Of a DNA stretch of 36,813 nt, positions 9,881 through 18,705 are shown piece by piece. The notes below the pieces were generated by a model that worked only from the letters and a program-made list of their open reading frames with translations, was not told the origin of the DNA and searched no databases. Positions within the stretch are counted from its first letter, which is position 1. Each line of letters begins with the position of its first letter. The position numbers and the translations under genes are program-made. The stretch is from an uncultured Ruminococcus sp. (GTDB lineage Bacteria; Bacillota; Clostridia; Oscillospirales; Acutalibacteraceae): contig CAJOFK010000013.1 of the NCBI GenBank assembly GCA_905234015.1, positions 1-36,813 of the forward strand, read 5' to 3'.

Positions 9881-10711
9881 ATGGATATTATAAAACAGCT
9901 TAACAATGCTATCACATATATTGAGAACAATCTGTGTGGTGAAATTGACACAAATAAGATCGCTGAAATTGCCCTTTGTCCCTATGATAAATTCAAACGC
10001 TTTTTCAGCTATATGACAAATATGTCGGTCAGCGAGTATATCCGCAAACGCAGACTTACGCTTGCTGCGTATGAGTTGTTGAAGGGGCAAGAAAAGATTA
10101 TCGATCTTGCTGTTAAATAAGGATATAGCAGCGCCGATTCTTTTACAAGAGCGTTTGCGAAACAGCACGGCGTATTGCCTACAGAAGTAAGCGAAGATAT
10201 TCAGTTAAAAGTATATCTGTCTGTTTCTTTTTATGTAGCGATTAAAGGCGCAAGCGAGCTGAAATTTAGAATAGCAAATATAAATTCAATCAAGCTGAGA
10301 GGCATATCCAAGGAGTTTACTGGAACTGCGGCTAACCGTTTTGAGCAAGAACATATTATGTGGTCAAACCAGCACGATAATGTTCAAAATCAAGTATGTA
10401 CAACCGTTGAAGGCATTTGGTATGGAATATGGAATAATGGTATTTATTCCATAGCAAAAAAAGCAGATGAAATTGATAATCCATCCCTTAACAGCATTAC
10501 AATTCCATCTGGCAAATACGCTGTATTCTCAACTGATTTTGGCGGCTTCGCAGGTGATGTTCTACCAAAACTCCGAGAGCAGATATTTGACTGTTGGTTG
10601 CCAGATTCGGGCTATAAACGGACTGATGATTATGAGGTAGAAGTTTATTACCTCTATCCCAAAGACGAAAAGCATAAACGACACTATGAAATATGGATTC
10701 CAATTGAATAA
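9881..10711 (+). pseudogene. AraC-family regulator with GyrI-like domain, broken by in-frame TAA
   Basis: The frame begins after AGGAGG with a typical AraC DNA-binding domain (residues 1-79, including KFKRFFSYMTNMSVSEYIRKR). It then meets TAA at 10118-10120. The same frame continues GYSSADSFTRAFAKQHG, the second helix-turn-helix, and then an effector-binding domain of the GyrI/Rob type to 10711 (IWYGIWNNGIYS; YEIWIPIE). Family members usually read LAVKYGYSSADSF here, so the stop most simply replaces a tyrosine codon. The N-terminal fragment has only one of the two DNA-binding motifs and is probably inactive. Confidence 0.85.
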
Positions 10712-10720
10712 CTTATAATG

Positions 10721-10757
10721 ATACCGTTCTGAACAAATCAGAACGGTATTTTCATTT
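10721..10757 (+). terminator. Strong hairpin terminator after the AraC gene
   Basis: ATACCGTTCTGA and TCAGAACGGTAT form a perfect 12-base stem with loop ACAAA, followed by TTTTCATTT. It ends the cargo run that begins at 3223. Confidence 0.85.
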
Positions 10758-10775
10758 GCGGAATTATAATTAAAT

Positions 10776-10792
10776 GTTCACAAAATTGTATG
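10776..10792 (+). promoter_or_regulatory. GTTCACAAAATTGTATG motif, copy 1
   Basis: This exact 17-base string recurs in the opposite orientation at 18659-18675, and with one change at 17325-17341. Each copy lies upstream of an AT-rich gene set of the island. Here TTGTAT is followed after 17 bases by TATAAC, a possible promoter. The motif core is close to the palindrome ACAAATTTGT and may be an operator. The remaining sequence to 10991 is AT-rich with no other feature that I recognise. Confidence 0.5.
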
Positions 10793-10994
10793 CGTTTTTT
10801 GGTACACCTATAACAAATATAATCTGTTAGATTCTACACATCCGTGCATTTATCAACGAAGATATATGGAGTATAATATTATCGTAAGATACTATAAACA
10901 TCATTATAGAATAATTTTGAGTTTTGAAAACGCTTTATAAATTATAATTATAATTACTGTAAAAAAATATGTTAAAATTTTATGGGGGAATTTG

Positions 10995-12200
10995 ATGAAA
11001 AGGTATGAAGAATTTGAAACTATGGTTTTGAATAGACTTTCTAATGATTATGTAAATATAAATAATGAATCTGGCTTTTCAAGTATAATTATTGGCAACT
11101 CTCGTTTAAGCGTAGCAAATACAGTCGAAGCATTGCTAATTCTTAACAAAATGTATAAAAGTGTTAATGAGATTGAAAAAAAGGAAAATATACATTTGAA
11201 TGATGTAGAAAAATTTCTCATAAGAAGCTACTCTGATATGGAAAAACAAACCGTGAAAAAGATTTCAGATTTAGCATATTGTGGAATAGGGTTATATATT
11301 TTAGGAAAGAAAGAAAAAGCGAAAGAGATTTTAAATATTCTAAAGAATTGTAAAAAAGCGGGTGGATGGGGAACATTCAGCAATGAATCAAGTGCGGATT
11401 TATATTCAACTTTTTTAGTGTTTAAATTACACTATTTGTTTGGTGAAAATATCATTGTTCCTGAATGGATTGCTTCATCAATTAATTCGAATGCATCAGA
11501 GGGAATTGCCTTTTTAGAAGCCCCTAAACCACAAGATTCAAAATCAATTGAGGCACTTACAATTGCTGTTTACATAACAAAGCGATACGCAAATCAGCCA
11601 ATTGATGAGAAGCTAATAAAAAATATAGATAACTTTTATAAAGAGAAAATAGACCACATCATAAAAGGAGATATTAATGTTTTCACATTACACCCCAAAA
11701 CACAATATAATATATTTGGATTTGGGTTAGCTGCATATATATGTGCAAATAAAGAATTGTCCTTTGTAGAGACGTTGAGAGAAAAATTGCCTAATATAAC
11801 AAATGAAACACTTAATAACAATAAAGATATTCCATTTACTTTAGAATTGGTTAGATCAATAAAAGAAATCAAATATATATATGATCCTTTCTGCTTTGAA
11901 AGCAGTAATCAAATTAGTAAAGCTGATATAGATAACAAAATTGAGGAAACTATCCAATGGACAAGTATAAACACTATTTTTATTTTTGTTTTAGGATTAG
12001 TCATTTATTTAATCATATCTTCGGTTTTGCTAAATGCCTTTAAAATTAGTTTTACAGGAGATAATATTGTATATATAATCATTTCACTTATCATTGAATT
12101 GTTATTTGATATATTTGGTTTAATCAAACAGATTTCGAAAGGTATATTAAGATTACTGAAATTTCTAAAAAATATTTTAGACGGAGGAAACAATGAGTAA
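10995..12200 (+). CDS. Alpha/alpha-toroid-like protein with C-terminal membrane anchor
   Basis: This 401-residue protein is of unknown function. The first ~310 residues are helical. A segment around residues 125-150, KAGGWGTFSNESSADLYST, resembles the GGW/QW-type repeats of prenyltransferase/squalene-cyclase alpha/alpha toroids; the match is weak. Two hydrophobic segments, at about 325-350 and 360-380, suggest a membrane anchor with the toroid on one side. GGGGGA lies six bases before the ATG at 10995; a TTG at 10992 is the alternative. The gene overlaps the YfiH-like gene by eight bases, so the two are translationally coupled. The pair is markedly more AT-rich than neighbours. Confidence 0.6.
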   Translation: MKRYEEFETMVLNRLSNDYVNINNESGFSSIIIGNSRLSVANTVEALLILNKMYKSVNEIEKKENIHLNDVEKFLIRSYSDMEKQTVKKISDLAYCGIGLYILGKKEKAKEILNILKNCKKAGGWGTFSNESSADLYSTFLVFKLHYLFGENIIVPEWIASSINSNASEGIAFLEAPKPQDSKSIEALTIAVYITKRYANQPIDEKLIKNIDNFYKEKIDHIIKGDINVFTLHPKTQYNIFGFGLAAYICANKELSFVETLREKLPNITNETLNNNKDIPFTLELVRSIKEIKYIYDPFCFESSNQISKADIDNKIEETIQWTSINTIFIFVLGLVIYLIISSVLLNAFKISFTGDNIVYIIISLIIELLFDIFGLIKQISKGILRLLKFLKNILDGGNNE

Positions 12201-12897
12201 ATCCTTAAAGTATAATAATCTTCTTATTTTTTATTCGAATACAGAAGATGGAAATATGTCAAAAAAATACGGAAATGAAAGCACAGTAATAGACAACCAA
12301 AAAAGATTTTTTTATAATATTGGGATTTCGAATAACAATTATTATTTAAAAATAACAAACGGAGATATTATTAAAGAGTTTTCAGAGCCGTCTGATTTAG
12401 ATATAGAAGCTGATGCCATTATATCTCGTTCGTATAATAAGTTTTTTTATTTGGCTTTTGGTGATTGTATCCCTATGGTAGTTTATGATAAAAAAAATGA
12501 TATTGTCGTTTTTGCTCATTTAGGATGGAAAAGTATTTGCTTGGATTTGCATAAAAAAGTTATTATTAAATTATTAGATGATTATAATTCAAGTATTAGA
12601 AATTTAATAATATATTTTGGACCAGCTATTGCAGCAAATTCATATGTTTTTTCAAATCCAGCTCAACTCCATATGCCAGAATGGAAATCTTTCGTAAAAA
12701 AAATAGGTAATAGTTATAGTGTGGATTTGATTAGTTATATTATTAAAGGATTAATAGATATCGGCGTTGATTTGAAACAAATTAAAGAGTCTAAAGTAGA
12801 TACAGCGACAAATTTAGATTTTTTTTCCCATTATAGAAGTGTGCATTCTGGATATCCAGAGGGAAGATTTATTTTTGGAGCAGGTTTACAAAAGTAA
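12193..12897 (+). CDS. Divergent YfiH/PgeF-like (multicopper polyphenol oxidase family) protein
   Basis: This 234-residue protein has a core matching the YfiH/PgeF family of purine nucleoside-processing and peptidoglycan-editing enzymes: ADAIISR, FGDCIPMVVYD, VVFAHLGWKS, a GPAIAANSYVF segment and a C-terminal FFSHYRS. The metal ligands Cys92 and His109 are present. The position that normally carries the LxQxHG histidine reads LKITNGD, and the usual Cys-Thr before the FFS motif reads TAT. The active site may therefore be altered. It is unlike a housekeeping yfiH gene in sequence and context, being coupled to a membrane toroid protein. Confidence 0.75.
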   Translation: MSKSLKYNNLLIFYSNTEDGNMSKKYGNESTVIDNQKRFFYNIGISNNNYYLKITNGDIIKEFSEPSDLDIEADAIISRSYNKFFYLAFGDCIPMVVYDKKNDIVVFAHLGWKSICLDLHKKVIIKLLDDYNSSIRNLIIYFGPAIAANSYVFSNPAQLHMPEWKSFVKKIGNSYSVDLISYIIKGLIDIGVDLKQIKESKVDTATNLDFFSHYRSVHSGYPEGRFIFGAGLQK

Positions 12898-12946
12898 ACT
12901 TATTATTATACTGAGGTTTAGCATAGAAAGAAGTTAGGAGACTAAA

Positions 12947-13588
12947 ATGTATCAATACTTACTTTTTGATTTGGATGGAACATTGACTGATCCAGGTCTC
13001 GGTATAACCAATTCTGTAATATATGCATTGCATAAATTCAATATAGAGGTTAATGAACGATCTTTATTATATAAATTTATCGGCCCTCCATTAAAAGATT
13101 CCTTTAAGAAGTATTACGACTTTTCCGATGAACAAAGTGACCTTGCGATTCGGTATTATCGAGAGTATTTTAAAAAACAAGGTATGTTTGAAAACGAGGT
13201 ATATGATGGAATACACGATTTGCTGATAAAACTAAAAGCAAAAGGGAAATCGCTTATAGTGGCTACATCTAAACCCGAAGCATTTGCGGTGGATATTTTG
13301 CATCATTTTGATTTGTATGATTATTTTGATTTTGTGGCAGGAGCTACAATGGATGATTCAAGAAACAAAAAAGCGGATATTATTAGATTTGCTTTGAATA
13401 ATTGCAATATATCCGATAAAAAATCCGCACTTATGATAGGTGACCGAGAACATGATATTATCGGAGCCAAAGATAACGGATTGGATTCAATAGGCGTTTC
13501 ATATGGATACGGTTCTTATGACGAATTAAAAACCGCTGGAGCAACTTTTATTGCGAATAATCCTATAGATATATTAGAGTATGTATAA
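12947..13588 (+). CDS. HAD-family hydrolase (phosphoglycolate phosphatase-like)
   Basis: This 213-residue haloacid dehalogenase-type phosphatase has motif I, LFDLDGTLTDPG, with the nucleophile aspartate near residue 9. Motif II is VATSKPEA, and motif IV is MIGDREHDIIGAKDNG. A cap domain lies between motifs I and II, as in Gph/PpaX proteins. It removes phosphate from a small metabolite whose identity cannot be read from the sequence. TTAGGAG lies upstream of the ATG. It sits between the YfiH-like gene and the FRG gene with 50-base gaps on either side. Confidence 0.9.
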   Translation: MYQYLLFDLDGTLTDPGLGITNSVIYALHKFNIEVNERSLLYKFIGPPLKDSFKKYYDFSDEQSDLAIRYYREYFKKQGMFENEVYDGIHDLLIKLKAKGKSLIVATSKPEAFAVDILHHFDLYDYFDFVAGATMDDSRNKKADIIRFALNNCNISDKKSALMIGDREHDIIGAKDNGLDSIGVSYGYGSYDELKTAGATFIANNPIDILEYV

Positions 13589-13635
13589 ATAATAAAGGAA
13601 TAAGTGAGTGTAATACTATTGGAAAAGAGATACAT

Positions 13636-15081
13636 ATGGGAAGAAAATTGTTTCCTTCAAATAATGGATTTGAATTTCTCGAACAATATTTAACAAAAAT
13701 ATACGGCGAACGAGGTTCTATTAAACAAAACCTCATTAGGTATATAAACGGCGATTTTTTCAAAGCCGGTTGTCGTTATGTTAATACCATTGATGATTTA
13801 CCGGAGATTTCTTTTGAAGAGATAAAGCAACTAATTAATCGAGAAAAACACTTTCGTAATCTATCAGCTGAATTGCAGAGATAATTTGATGATTATAATC
13901 ATGCGGGAAAATTATCAGAAGATGATTATCGTGAGATAGCAGGTATTATGGGTCTTGCGCCGGGTTACACGGATAGATTAGAAACATTATTTCCTAACGC
14001 TTTAGATTTATACGTTTGTTCTCAAGAAGACGGTAAGAGAATTTGGAATTCTGTTTGCTCAAAATCCAATGTTGTAGCTGTAATGGTTGATGCTATGATG
14101 GATTACATTCGTAGCAATCAAATAATAAACTACAACGGAAGAGATATGCTTTCACAAGGATATGCACGTAACTTTTTTCGAGGAGAAAACGCTTTTTATA
14201 AGACTTCAAAATCTTCTATGTTCCGCGGATTAGGTAATATGGATGAGAATCAGGCAAAAGAAACATTACTGATACGGGTAATCAAAATGGTTGACTTCTC
14301 GCTTTGGCTTTCTCGTCTAAATTGTGTTAGACACTGGCCTCACGGGGATGTGTTCCACGGCGCAATCGCGCAGCATTATGGTATCGCAACTAACGGAATG
14401 GATGTATCCTCAAATCTAAAAATCGCCTTATTCTTTGCGTGCTGCTACTACGATAATGGATTACAAAAATGGATGCCGCTATCAAATCAGCATTTTGAGC
14501 AACCATCTTCAAGAGAAACAGTTTCTGACCTTAATGGAGATTCCAGATACGGAATCCTATATTCTGCACCGGCTGATATTGCAGAAATGAGTAGAGTTGC
14601 AAATATTGATGAATTGCATATAACAAATGTAACCCCTGTGGGCATTCAACCTTTTCAAAGATGTGAACGTCAAAGTGCGTTTGTCATTGAGACCGGACGA
14701 ACGTATGATATGTTTAAAGATAAGTCATTTACAAAAGTGAAATTTAGATTAACCTCAGAAATCTGTGATTGGATTTATCACGAAATGAATGAGGGGGAAT
14801 TGGTATATCCAAACGAAGGTGAAGGTAACTGCCAAGATGTTGCTAATATAATTAAGAAATCTAAAAAACATACTTTAGAAGCATTCAATTATGCTATTCA
14901 TATGATGCAAATAGATGAGAATAAAATAAAAGAAATGAAGGAGCGATTAAATAAACAAGAATATGAGTTTATAAGCAGTGTCCAGTGGTGCTCTGCTGAA
15001 AGGGAACAAGAATTAAACCGAGATTGTTTTGAATCAATAAAAAGTATTACCTCAACTGTCAGATGGATGTTTTGCACATAG
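13636..15081 (+). pseudogene. FRG-domain protein gene interrupted by in-frame TAA
   Basis: The frame runs 82 codons, ending LSAELQR, meets TAA at 13882-13884, and continues uninterrupted (FDDYNHAGKLSEDDYREI and onward) to 15081. Without the stop the product would be 481 residues. The FRG domain is recognisable by ARNFFRGEN, IAQHYGIATNGMDVSSNLKIALFFAC and a C-terminal GRQ-like portion. FRG proteins are frequent on mobile elements, and some are linked to phage defence; a role here is not shown. A CAA or GAA to TAA change is likely. An internal ATG at 13948 could give a 377-residue product that keeps the whole FRG domain. Confidence 0.8.
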
Positions 15082-15105
15082 CAACGGTATAGCTAAACGT
15101 CAAAA

Positions 15106-15147
15106 TACGGGCTAAAATGAGAGAATCACTTTTGCCCGCATTTTATT
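15106..15147. terminator. Hairpin between convergent FRG and PPC-repeat genes
   Basis: CGGGC-TAAAA pairs with TTTT-GCCCG with one bulged base, and ATTTTATT follows on the + strand. It lies between two converging genes and probably ends the rightward transcript. Confidence 0.65.
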
Positions 15148-15165
15148 AAGAATCATTTTTATTTT

Positions 15166-17205
15166 CTATTCTAATAAAGAAATAGTATAATCATTATTAC
15201 AATAGTAATACTTATATACTTTTATATAATATGTGCCTGATTTTAGGGAGCTCCAATTATTTGAAACAGTACTTGAAGAATCACCTTTTATGTAGACTGT
15301 TGTTTCATCTTCATTGCTTTTTATTGCTTCACTTGATTTAGCACTATAGAGTTGATAGCACCAATATGTGTCACGACTGTCGAACTGTTCATGAGAAAAA
15401 CTTATGTTGATCGATGAACTGTTCTTTAAATCAAATCGATAAAAATCCACATCATCTTCAGATTGAACATTGCCAATAATACTAGAATCGAAAGAGATTT
15501 TTGTAGCGGTTCCATAATCGTTATTTTCTTCAGTTTCGAAATCATCCCCTTCCTTTTTTGAGTTAATACAAAACGAATAATCCATATCAGACCAATAATA
15601 ATCATTAATCTTTAGGTAGTAATTGCCCGCAGGAAGTCGAACACCATCAGAAGTAAGATTTGCATTTTCTCCTGTTGAATTCAATGATAATATTGATCCT
15701 TCTGAATCACCTAATAAGGACAATGTCCACAAGGTATCTCTAGTGCTCGTTTTCTGATGAGAAAAATCGATCCAGACTTTTCTTTTTTCATTAAGTGTAA
15801 ACTTATAATAATCTATATCATCTTCTGTTGTAAGATTTCCTGTATACTTTTTATCAAGATTAATTATCATTGCTTGATTGTTCAAGTCATCATTTGGTTC
15901 GCTTTCATACGAATCATCTTCTTCCTCAAACAGAGTTGATAGTGTATATTTTTCTTTGGAATAATAGTTATTTGTTACTTTTATGTAGTACACTCCTGCT
16001 GATACCCTGGCTTTACTTGAGGTGGTTTCAACATTTTTTCCTGTCGAATCTAATTCAACAATAGGTTTTTCATCCTGACTTAAAAAAGAAACATTCCAAA
16101 AAGTTCCACCATCATCAATTTTGGGATGGGAGAGTTTAATATAAATATTCCCTTTTTGTTTTATGTACAATCTGTAATAATCTACATCGTCTTCATCTTT
16201 TAAGTTTCCAGAATACTTCACATTAACGTCAATATCATTAGCACTACTGATTTCATCATTAGGCTCCACTTCACTTTCCGTAATTGTTTCTCTATCAATT
16301 GCGTTTATTTCTACTGTGTCTGATAGTCCATCTTTTGAAACAGTTATTATATTTTTGCCCTCTTTTACTTCAGTGGGAGAAATCAAAAAACCTGTTATAT
16401 CCTTTTGCGTCCCATCTTCATATGTGCCTTTTACACTAAAACTAGTGCTATCTAATTTGGTGTCAAGATAAACATTTCCACCAATGTATTTTGATGACAA
16501 TTTTATTAAAGCTGGGGTATCTCCATTTACAAACAAATTGGAGCTAATTGACATTTCATCTGCAATAGAATACTCGACTTTTATTGTGTTTTTTCCTAGT
16601 TTTAGTATTCTAGGTGAATACGAAAAGTTTTTAATCTCTTTTTCTTCTCCTTTAATCGAAATCCCTGTAACACTTATATCTTCTTTTTTTATTTCATAAC
16701 CTTCATAATGGTTTCCTGCTTGTTTATTTACAATAGGATCTTTTATATTATATGAAGCACTAATACTTAAGATAGTATCGCTTGGTTCTTCAGCACTCCC
16801 AAAATAAACCAGTCCATTTTCTGATAAATATGCGGCTCTATATTCCTCCTCGCTTGTATACCATAGTGTTTTAGCTCGTGCATAAATAATAGCACTTCTT
16901 TCAAGTTTAAATGGTTTATCGTATTTTATCCATTCGTTGCTAGAATCGCCATTAGTAGATATTCTATACTCTATATCTAACGGTTCATCTACTGACAAAA
17001 CAACAGCTGAATAATCAGTTTCTCTGTTTATATGTGGTTTAGGAACATCATTAATAATAAAGGAACTTGCAAAAGCAGCTACTCCGGTTAAAATTGCAAA
17101 TACCATAACTACTTTTTTGTCTTTTTTATTGCTGACAAATGCAATAATAATAGCAGCAATAAAGATTACGGATTCACAAATCAATTTGAAGATTACACTA
17201 TTCAT
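15166..17205 (-). CDS. Membrane-anchored surface protein with three PPC-like repeats
   Basis: This 679-residue protein has two hydrophobic segments at residues 8-24 and 32-52 that act as anchor or signal. Residues 62-150 resemble a chitobiase C-terminal-type beta domain, and 170-305 hold two Ig-like sections (YEGY; SFSVKGTYEDGT). Three ~122-residue repeats start near 313, 436 and 558, each opening with an E-N/P-N-D motif and containing EDDVDYYR or EDDIDYYKF. These match bacterial pre-peptidase C-terminal (PPC) beta-sandwich domains. No protease domain is present. The role is unknown; a surface adhesin or ligand-binding protein is plausible. AGGAG lies eight bases before the ATG. Confidence 0.75.
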   Translation of the reverse strand: MNSVIFKLICESVIFIAAIIIAFVSNKKDKKVVMVFAILTGVAAFASSFIINDVPKPHINRETDYSAVVLSVDEPLDIEYRISTNGDSSNEWIKYDKPFKLERSAIIYARAKTLWYTSEEEYRAAYLSENGLVYFGSAEEPSDTILSISASYNIKDPIVNKQAGNHYEGYEIKKEDISVTGISIKGEEKEIKNFSYSPRILKLGKNTIKVEYSIADEMSISSNLFVNGDTPALIKLSSKYIGGNVYLDTKLDSTSFSVKGTYEDGTQKDITGFLISPTEVKEGKNIITVSKDGLSDTVEINAIDRETITESEVEPNDEISSANDIDVNVKYSGNLKDEDDVDYYRLYIKQKGNIYIKLSHPKIDDGGTFWNVSFLSQDEKPIVELDSTGKNVETTSSKARVSAGVYYIKVTNNYYSKEKYTLSTLFEEEDDSYESEPNDDLNNQAMIINLDKKYTGNLTTEDDIDYYKFTLNEKRKVWIDFSHQKTSTRDTLWTLSLLGDSEGSILSLNSTGENANLTSDGVRLPAGNYYLKINDYYWSDMDYSFCINSKKEGDDFETEENNDYGTATKISFDSSIIGNVQSEDDVDFYRFDLKNSSSINISFSHEQFDSRDTYWCYQLYSAKSSEAIKSNEDETTVYIKGDSSSTVSNNWSSLKSGTYYIKVYKYYYCNNDYTISLLE

Positions 17206-17217
17206 AATCTTTTCTCC

Positions 17218-17278
17218 TAACTATACTAATATACTATTATTCTACCACTTTCATCTGTCTTTTTACAATTATCGACTT
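17218..17278 (-). promoter_or_regulatory. Promoter of the PPC-repeat gene
   Basis: On the - strand, TTGTAA and TAGAAT are spaced by 18 bases within a segment that shares the 19-base string AAGTCGATAATTGTAAAAA with the promoter of the TIR operon. Position and spacing relative to the start codon are as expected. Confidence 0.6.
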
Positions 17279-17324
17279 AGCAAAAAAGAGATCACAGTTT
17301 TTGTGAATAACAAACTAAATTTCG

Positions 17325-17341
17325 CATACAAATTTGTGAAC
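17325..17341 (-). promoter_or_regulatory. GTTCACAAATTTGTATG motif, copy 2
   Basis: On the - strand this differs by one base from the motif at 10776-10792 and 18659-18675, and here ACAAATTTGT is a perfect palindrome. It lies about 120 bases upstream of the PPC-repeat gene. Confidence 0.55.
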
Positions 17342-17399
17342 AAAAATAGTGATTACTTTTTAGCAACAAAAACAGTTTTTAACTCCACGAAGATCTTAT

Positions 17400-17433
17400 A
17401 AAAAATAGCGAAGATGAAAAATCACCTTCGCTA
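17400..17433 (-). terminator. Terminator of the TIR operon
   Basis: TAGCGAAG and CTTCGCTA form the stem on the - strand, followed by ATTTTTTATAAG. It lies just downstream of the TIR gene. A paralogous hairpin at 18677-18705 ends the tnpV transcript. Confidence 0.75.
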
Positions 17434-17478
17434 ATACAATTACTATCGTTAACGTCTAATGAAGCAAATCTTTTTATA

Positions 17479-18147
17479 TTAATTGATATGTTTTATCAAA
17501 TCAGTCGCCAAAATATTGATTTGTTTTTTCATTTCAACCTCCGAGTCCTTACAATCTATTAAAGACAATGATTTTATATTATTCAGATTATAACCTAATT
17601 CTGATAAATCACCATATCTATCTAACACTATTGGAATAATGCTAACATCATTGTTGTTAGCTTGTTTATTAATAATATAGTTCAGTTCCTTACGACAGTT
17701 TTCGCTTTCAGTATACGAAGTTGACACTATAACCAAAAAAATACTAGTTTTATCTATCAAAGACAATATATATTTGTTTATTTCAACCCCATAAGGAATA
17801 TCTTCGTCAGTATAGATTTTATACTTATATTTTGAAAGAGATTTAAAATTCTCTGATAATTCTTCCTTAACTCTTTCTGCATATAATCTATCTTTATTGG
17901 AAAAAGAAATAAATATATTCTTTGTGGGTTTTACTCTTGAGAAAACCATAAAAATATAAGAAAAAAGCGTTACTAAGGATAATACTAAAGACAAAACAAG
18001 GAAAATTGAACTATTCTCTAAGCTAAATGTACTTCTTGGAAGAAACACTGCCATCATTGCGCCAGAGACTGCAACAGCAGAAATTGCAAGTGAAATTACA
18101 AATAAGGAATTATGATTCTTTTTTAATATCTGATATATTTTTTTCAT
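17479..18147 (-). CDS. Membrane-anchored TIR-domain protein
   Basis: This 222-residue protein has two transmembrane helices (about 13-36 and 47-69) followed by a cytosolic TIR domain (about 76-185). Visible motifs are NIFISFSNKDRLYAE, IYTDEDIPYG and SYTESENCRKEL; Glu154 is in the position of the catalytic glutamate of NAD-consuming TIR enzymes. Bacterial TIR proteins often act as NAD hydrolases or signal synthases in defence, but two membrane helices directly before the TIR domain are less common. The gene overlaps the preceding membrane-protein gene (ATGA), and its ribosome site GGAGGTG lies inside that gene. Function in defence is inference. Confidence 0.82.
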   Translation of the reverse strand: MKKIYQILKKNHNSLFVISLAISAVAVSGAMMAVFLPRSTFSLENSSIFLVLSLVLSLVTLFSYIFMVFSRVKPTKNIFISFSNKDRLYAERVKEELSENFKSLSKYKYKIYTDEDIPYGVEINKYILSLIDKTSIFLVIVSTSYTESENCRKELNYIINKQANNNDVSIIPIVLDRYGDLSELGYNLNNIKSLSLIDCKDSEVEMKKQINILATDLIKHIN

Positions 18148-18515
18148 TTTATCACACCTCCGTTATATAACATCACAATAGCCAGAATAAATACTCCCAT
18201 AATATCTGGTATTATTATTCCAATAAGCTTCTTTTCTCTTTGTGTCCTATCCCAACCTGTCCTGTTTACAATAACAGTTATTAATATCATCAGGAAAAAT
18301 GAGAGAACAATTAACCATACTCCTGTGTCATTCTTTACAGCTGCAATTAAACAAATAATAGCTGAAATAGAAATATCAAAGCCAAAATCAAGCCAATCTT
18401 TATATGTGATGGTAATAGAGTCAGGCTTTGCGGCTATTTTCATAACAATGGTTAATACTATTGTTATTGCAGGCGTAATCCAAATATTTTGACTTTTTAT
18501 AAATTCACCCATTCT
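18144..18515 (-). CDS. Small four-helix membrane protein coupled to the TIR gene
   Basis: This 123-residue hydrophobic protein has about four predicted membrane helices (WITPAITIVLTIVMKI; ISISAIICLIAAV; VWLIVLSFFLMILITVIV; IMGVFILAIVMLY). I do not recognise a family. The ATG at 18515 has AGGAGG six bases upstream, and a longer frame to 18551 is not needed. It overlaps the TIR gene by four bases, so the two proteins are probably made together and may form a membrane complex, for example a sensor or pore with the TIR protein as effector. That is inference from coupling only. Confidence 0.7.
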   Translation of the reverse strand, partial: RMGEFIKSQNIWITPAITIVLTIVMKIAAKPDSITITYKDWLDFGFDISISAIICLIAAVKNDTGVWLIVLSFFLMILITVIVNRTGWDRTQREKKLIGIIIPDIMGVFILAIVMLYNGGVIK

Positions 18516-18559
18516 GTTCCTCCTTTGCTTAAAATAATTTATTTGTAACAAAATATCTT

Positions 18560-18612
18560 AGAACCCTACTATATTCTAGCATTAACCACTGTGTTTTTAC
18601 AATTATCGACTT
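18560..18612 (-). promoter_or_regulatory. Promoter of the membrane protein-TIR operon
   Basis: On the - strand, TTGTAA and TAGAAT are 18 bases apart. The upstream 19-base string AAGTCGATAATTGTAAAAA is identical to the one before the PPC-repeat gene, and the -35 and -10 boxes are the same. Confidence 0.6.
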
Positions 18613-18658
18613 GTAAAAAAAGTAAATCATTATTTTGTATATTATACACCAAATTTTT

Positions 18659-18675
18659 CATACAATTTTGTGAAC
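18659..18675 (-). promoter_or_regulatory. GTTCACAAAATTGTATG motif, copy 3
   Basis: On the - strand this is identical over 17 bases to the copy at 10776-10792. It lies 144 bases upstream of the membrane protein-TIR operon. Confidence 0.55.
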
Positions 18676-18705
18676 AAAAAGCGAAGATGAAAAACCATCT
18701 TCGCC
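18670..18705 (-). terminator. Terminator of tnpV
   Basis: GCGAAGATG and CATCTTCGC form a perfect 9-base stem, and CTTTTTG follows on the - strand. It lies just beyond the tnpV stop codon and is a paralogue of the hairpin at 17400-17433. Confidence 0.75.

Noticed and set aside
3223..10711. The run of small GNAT, Nudix and methyltransferase genes as an integron cassette array
   Set aside because: There is no integron integrase and no repeated attC-like site; genes overlap by ATGA or are a few bases apart, which is an operon layout.
12193..12897. Housekeeping peptidoglycan-editing factor PgeF
   Set aside because: The sequence is divergent, lacks an expected metal-binding histidine and sits in an AT-rich island unit rather than a cell-division context.
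8133..13884. In-frame TAA codons as recoding or a variant genetic code
   Set aside because: Three different likely ancestral codons (Glu, Tyr, Gln/Glu) and normal TAA stops in neighbouring intact genes favour mutation or sequence error.
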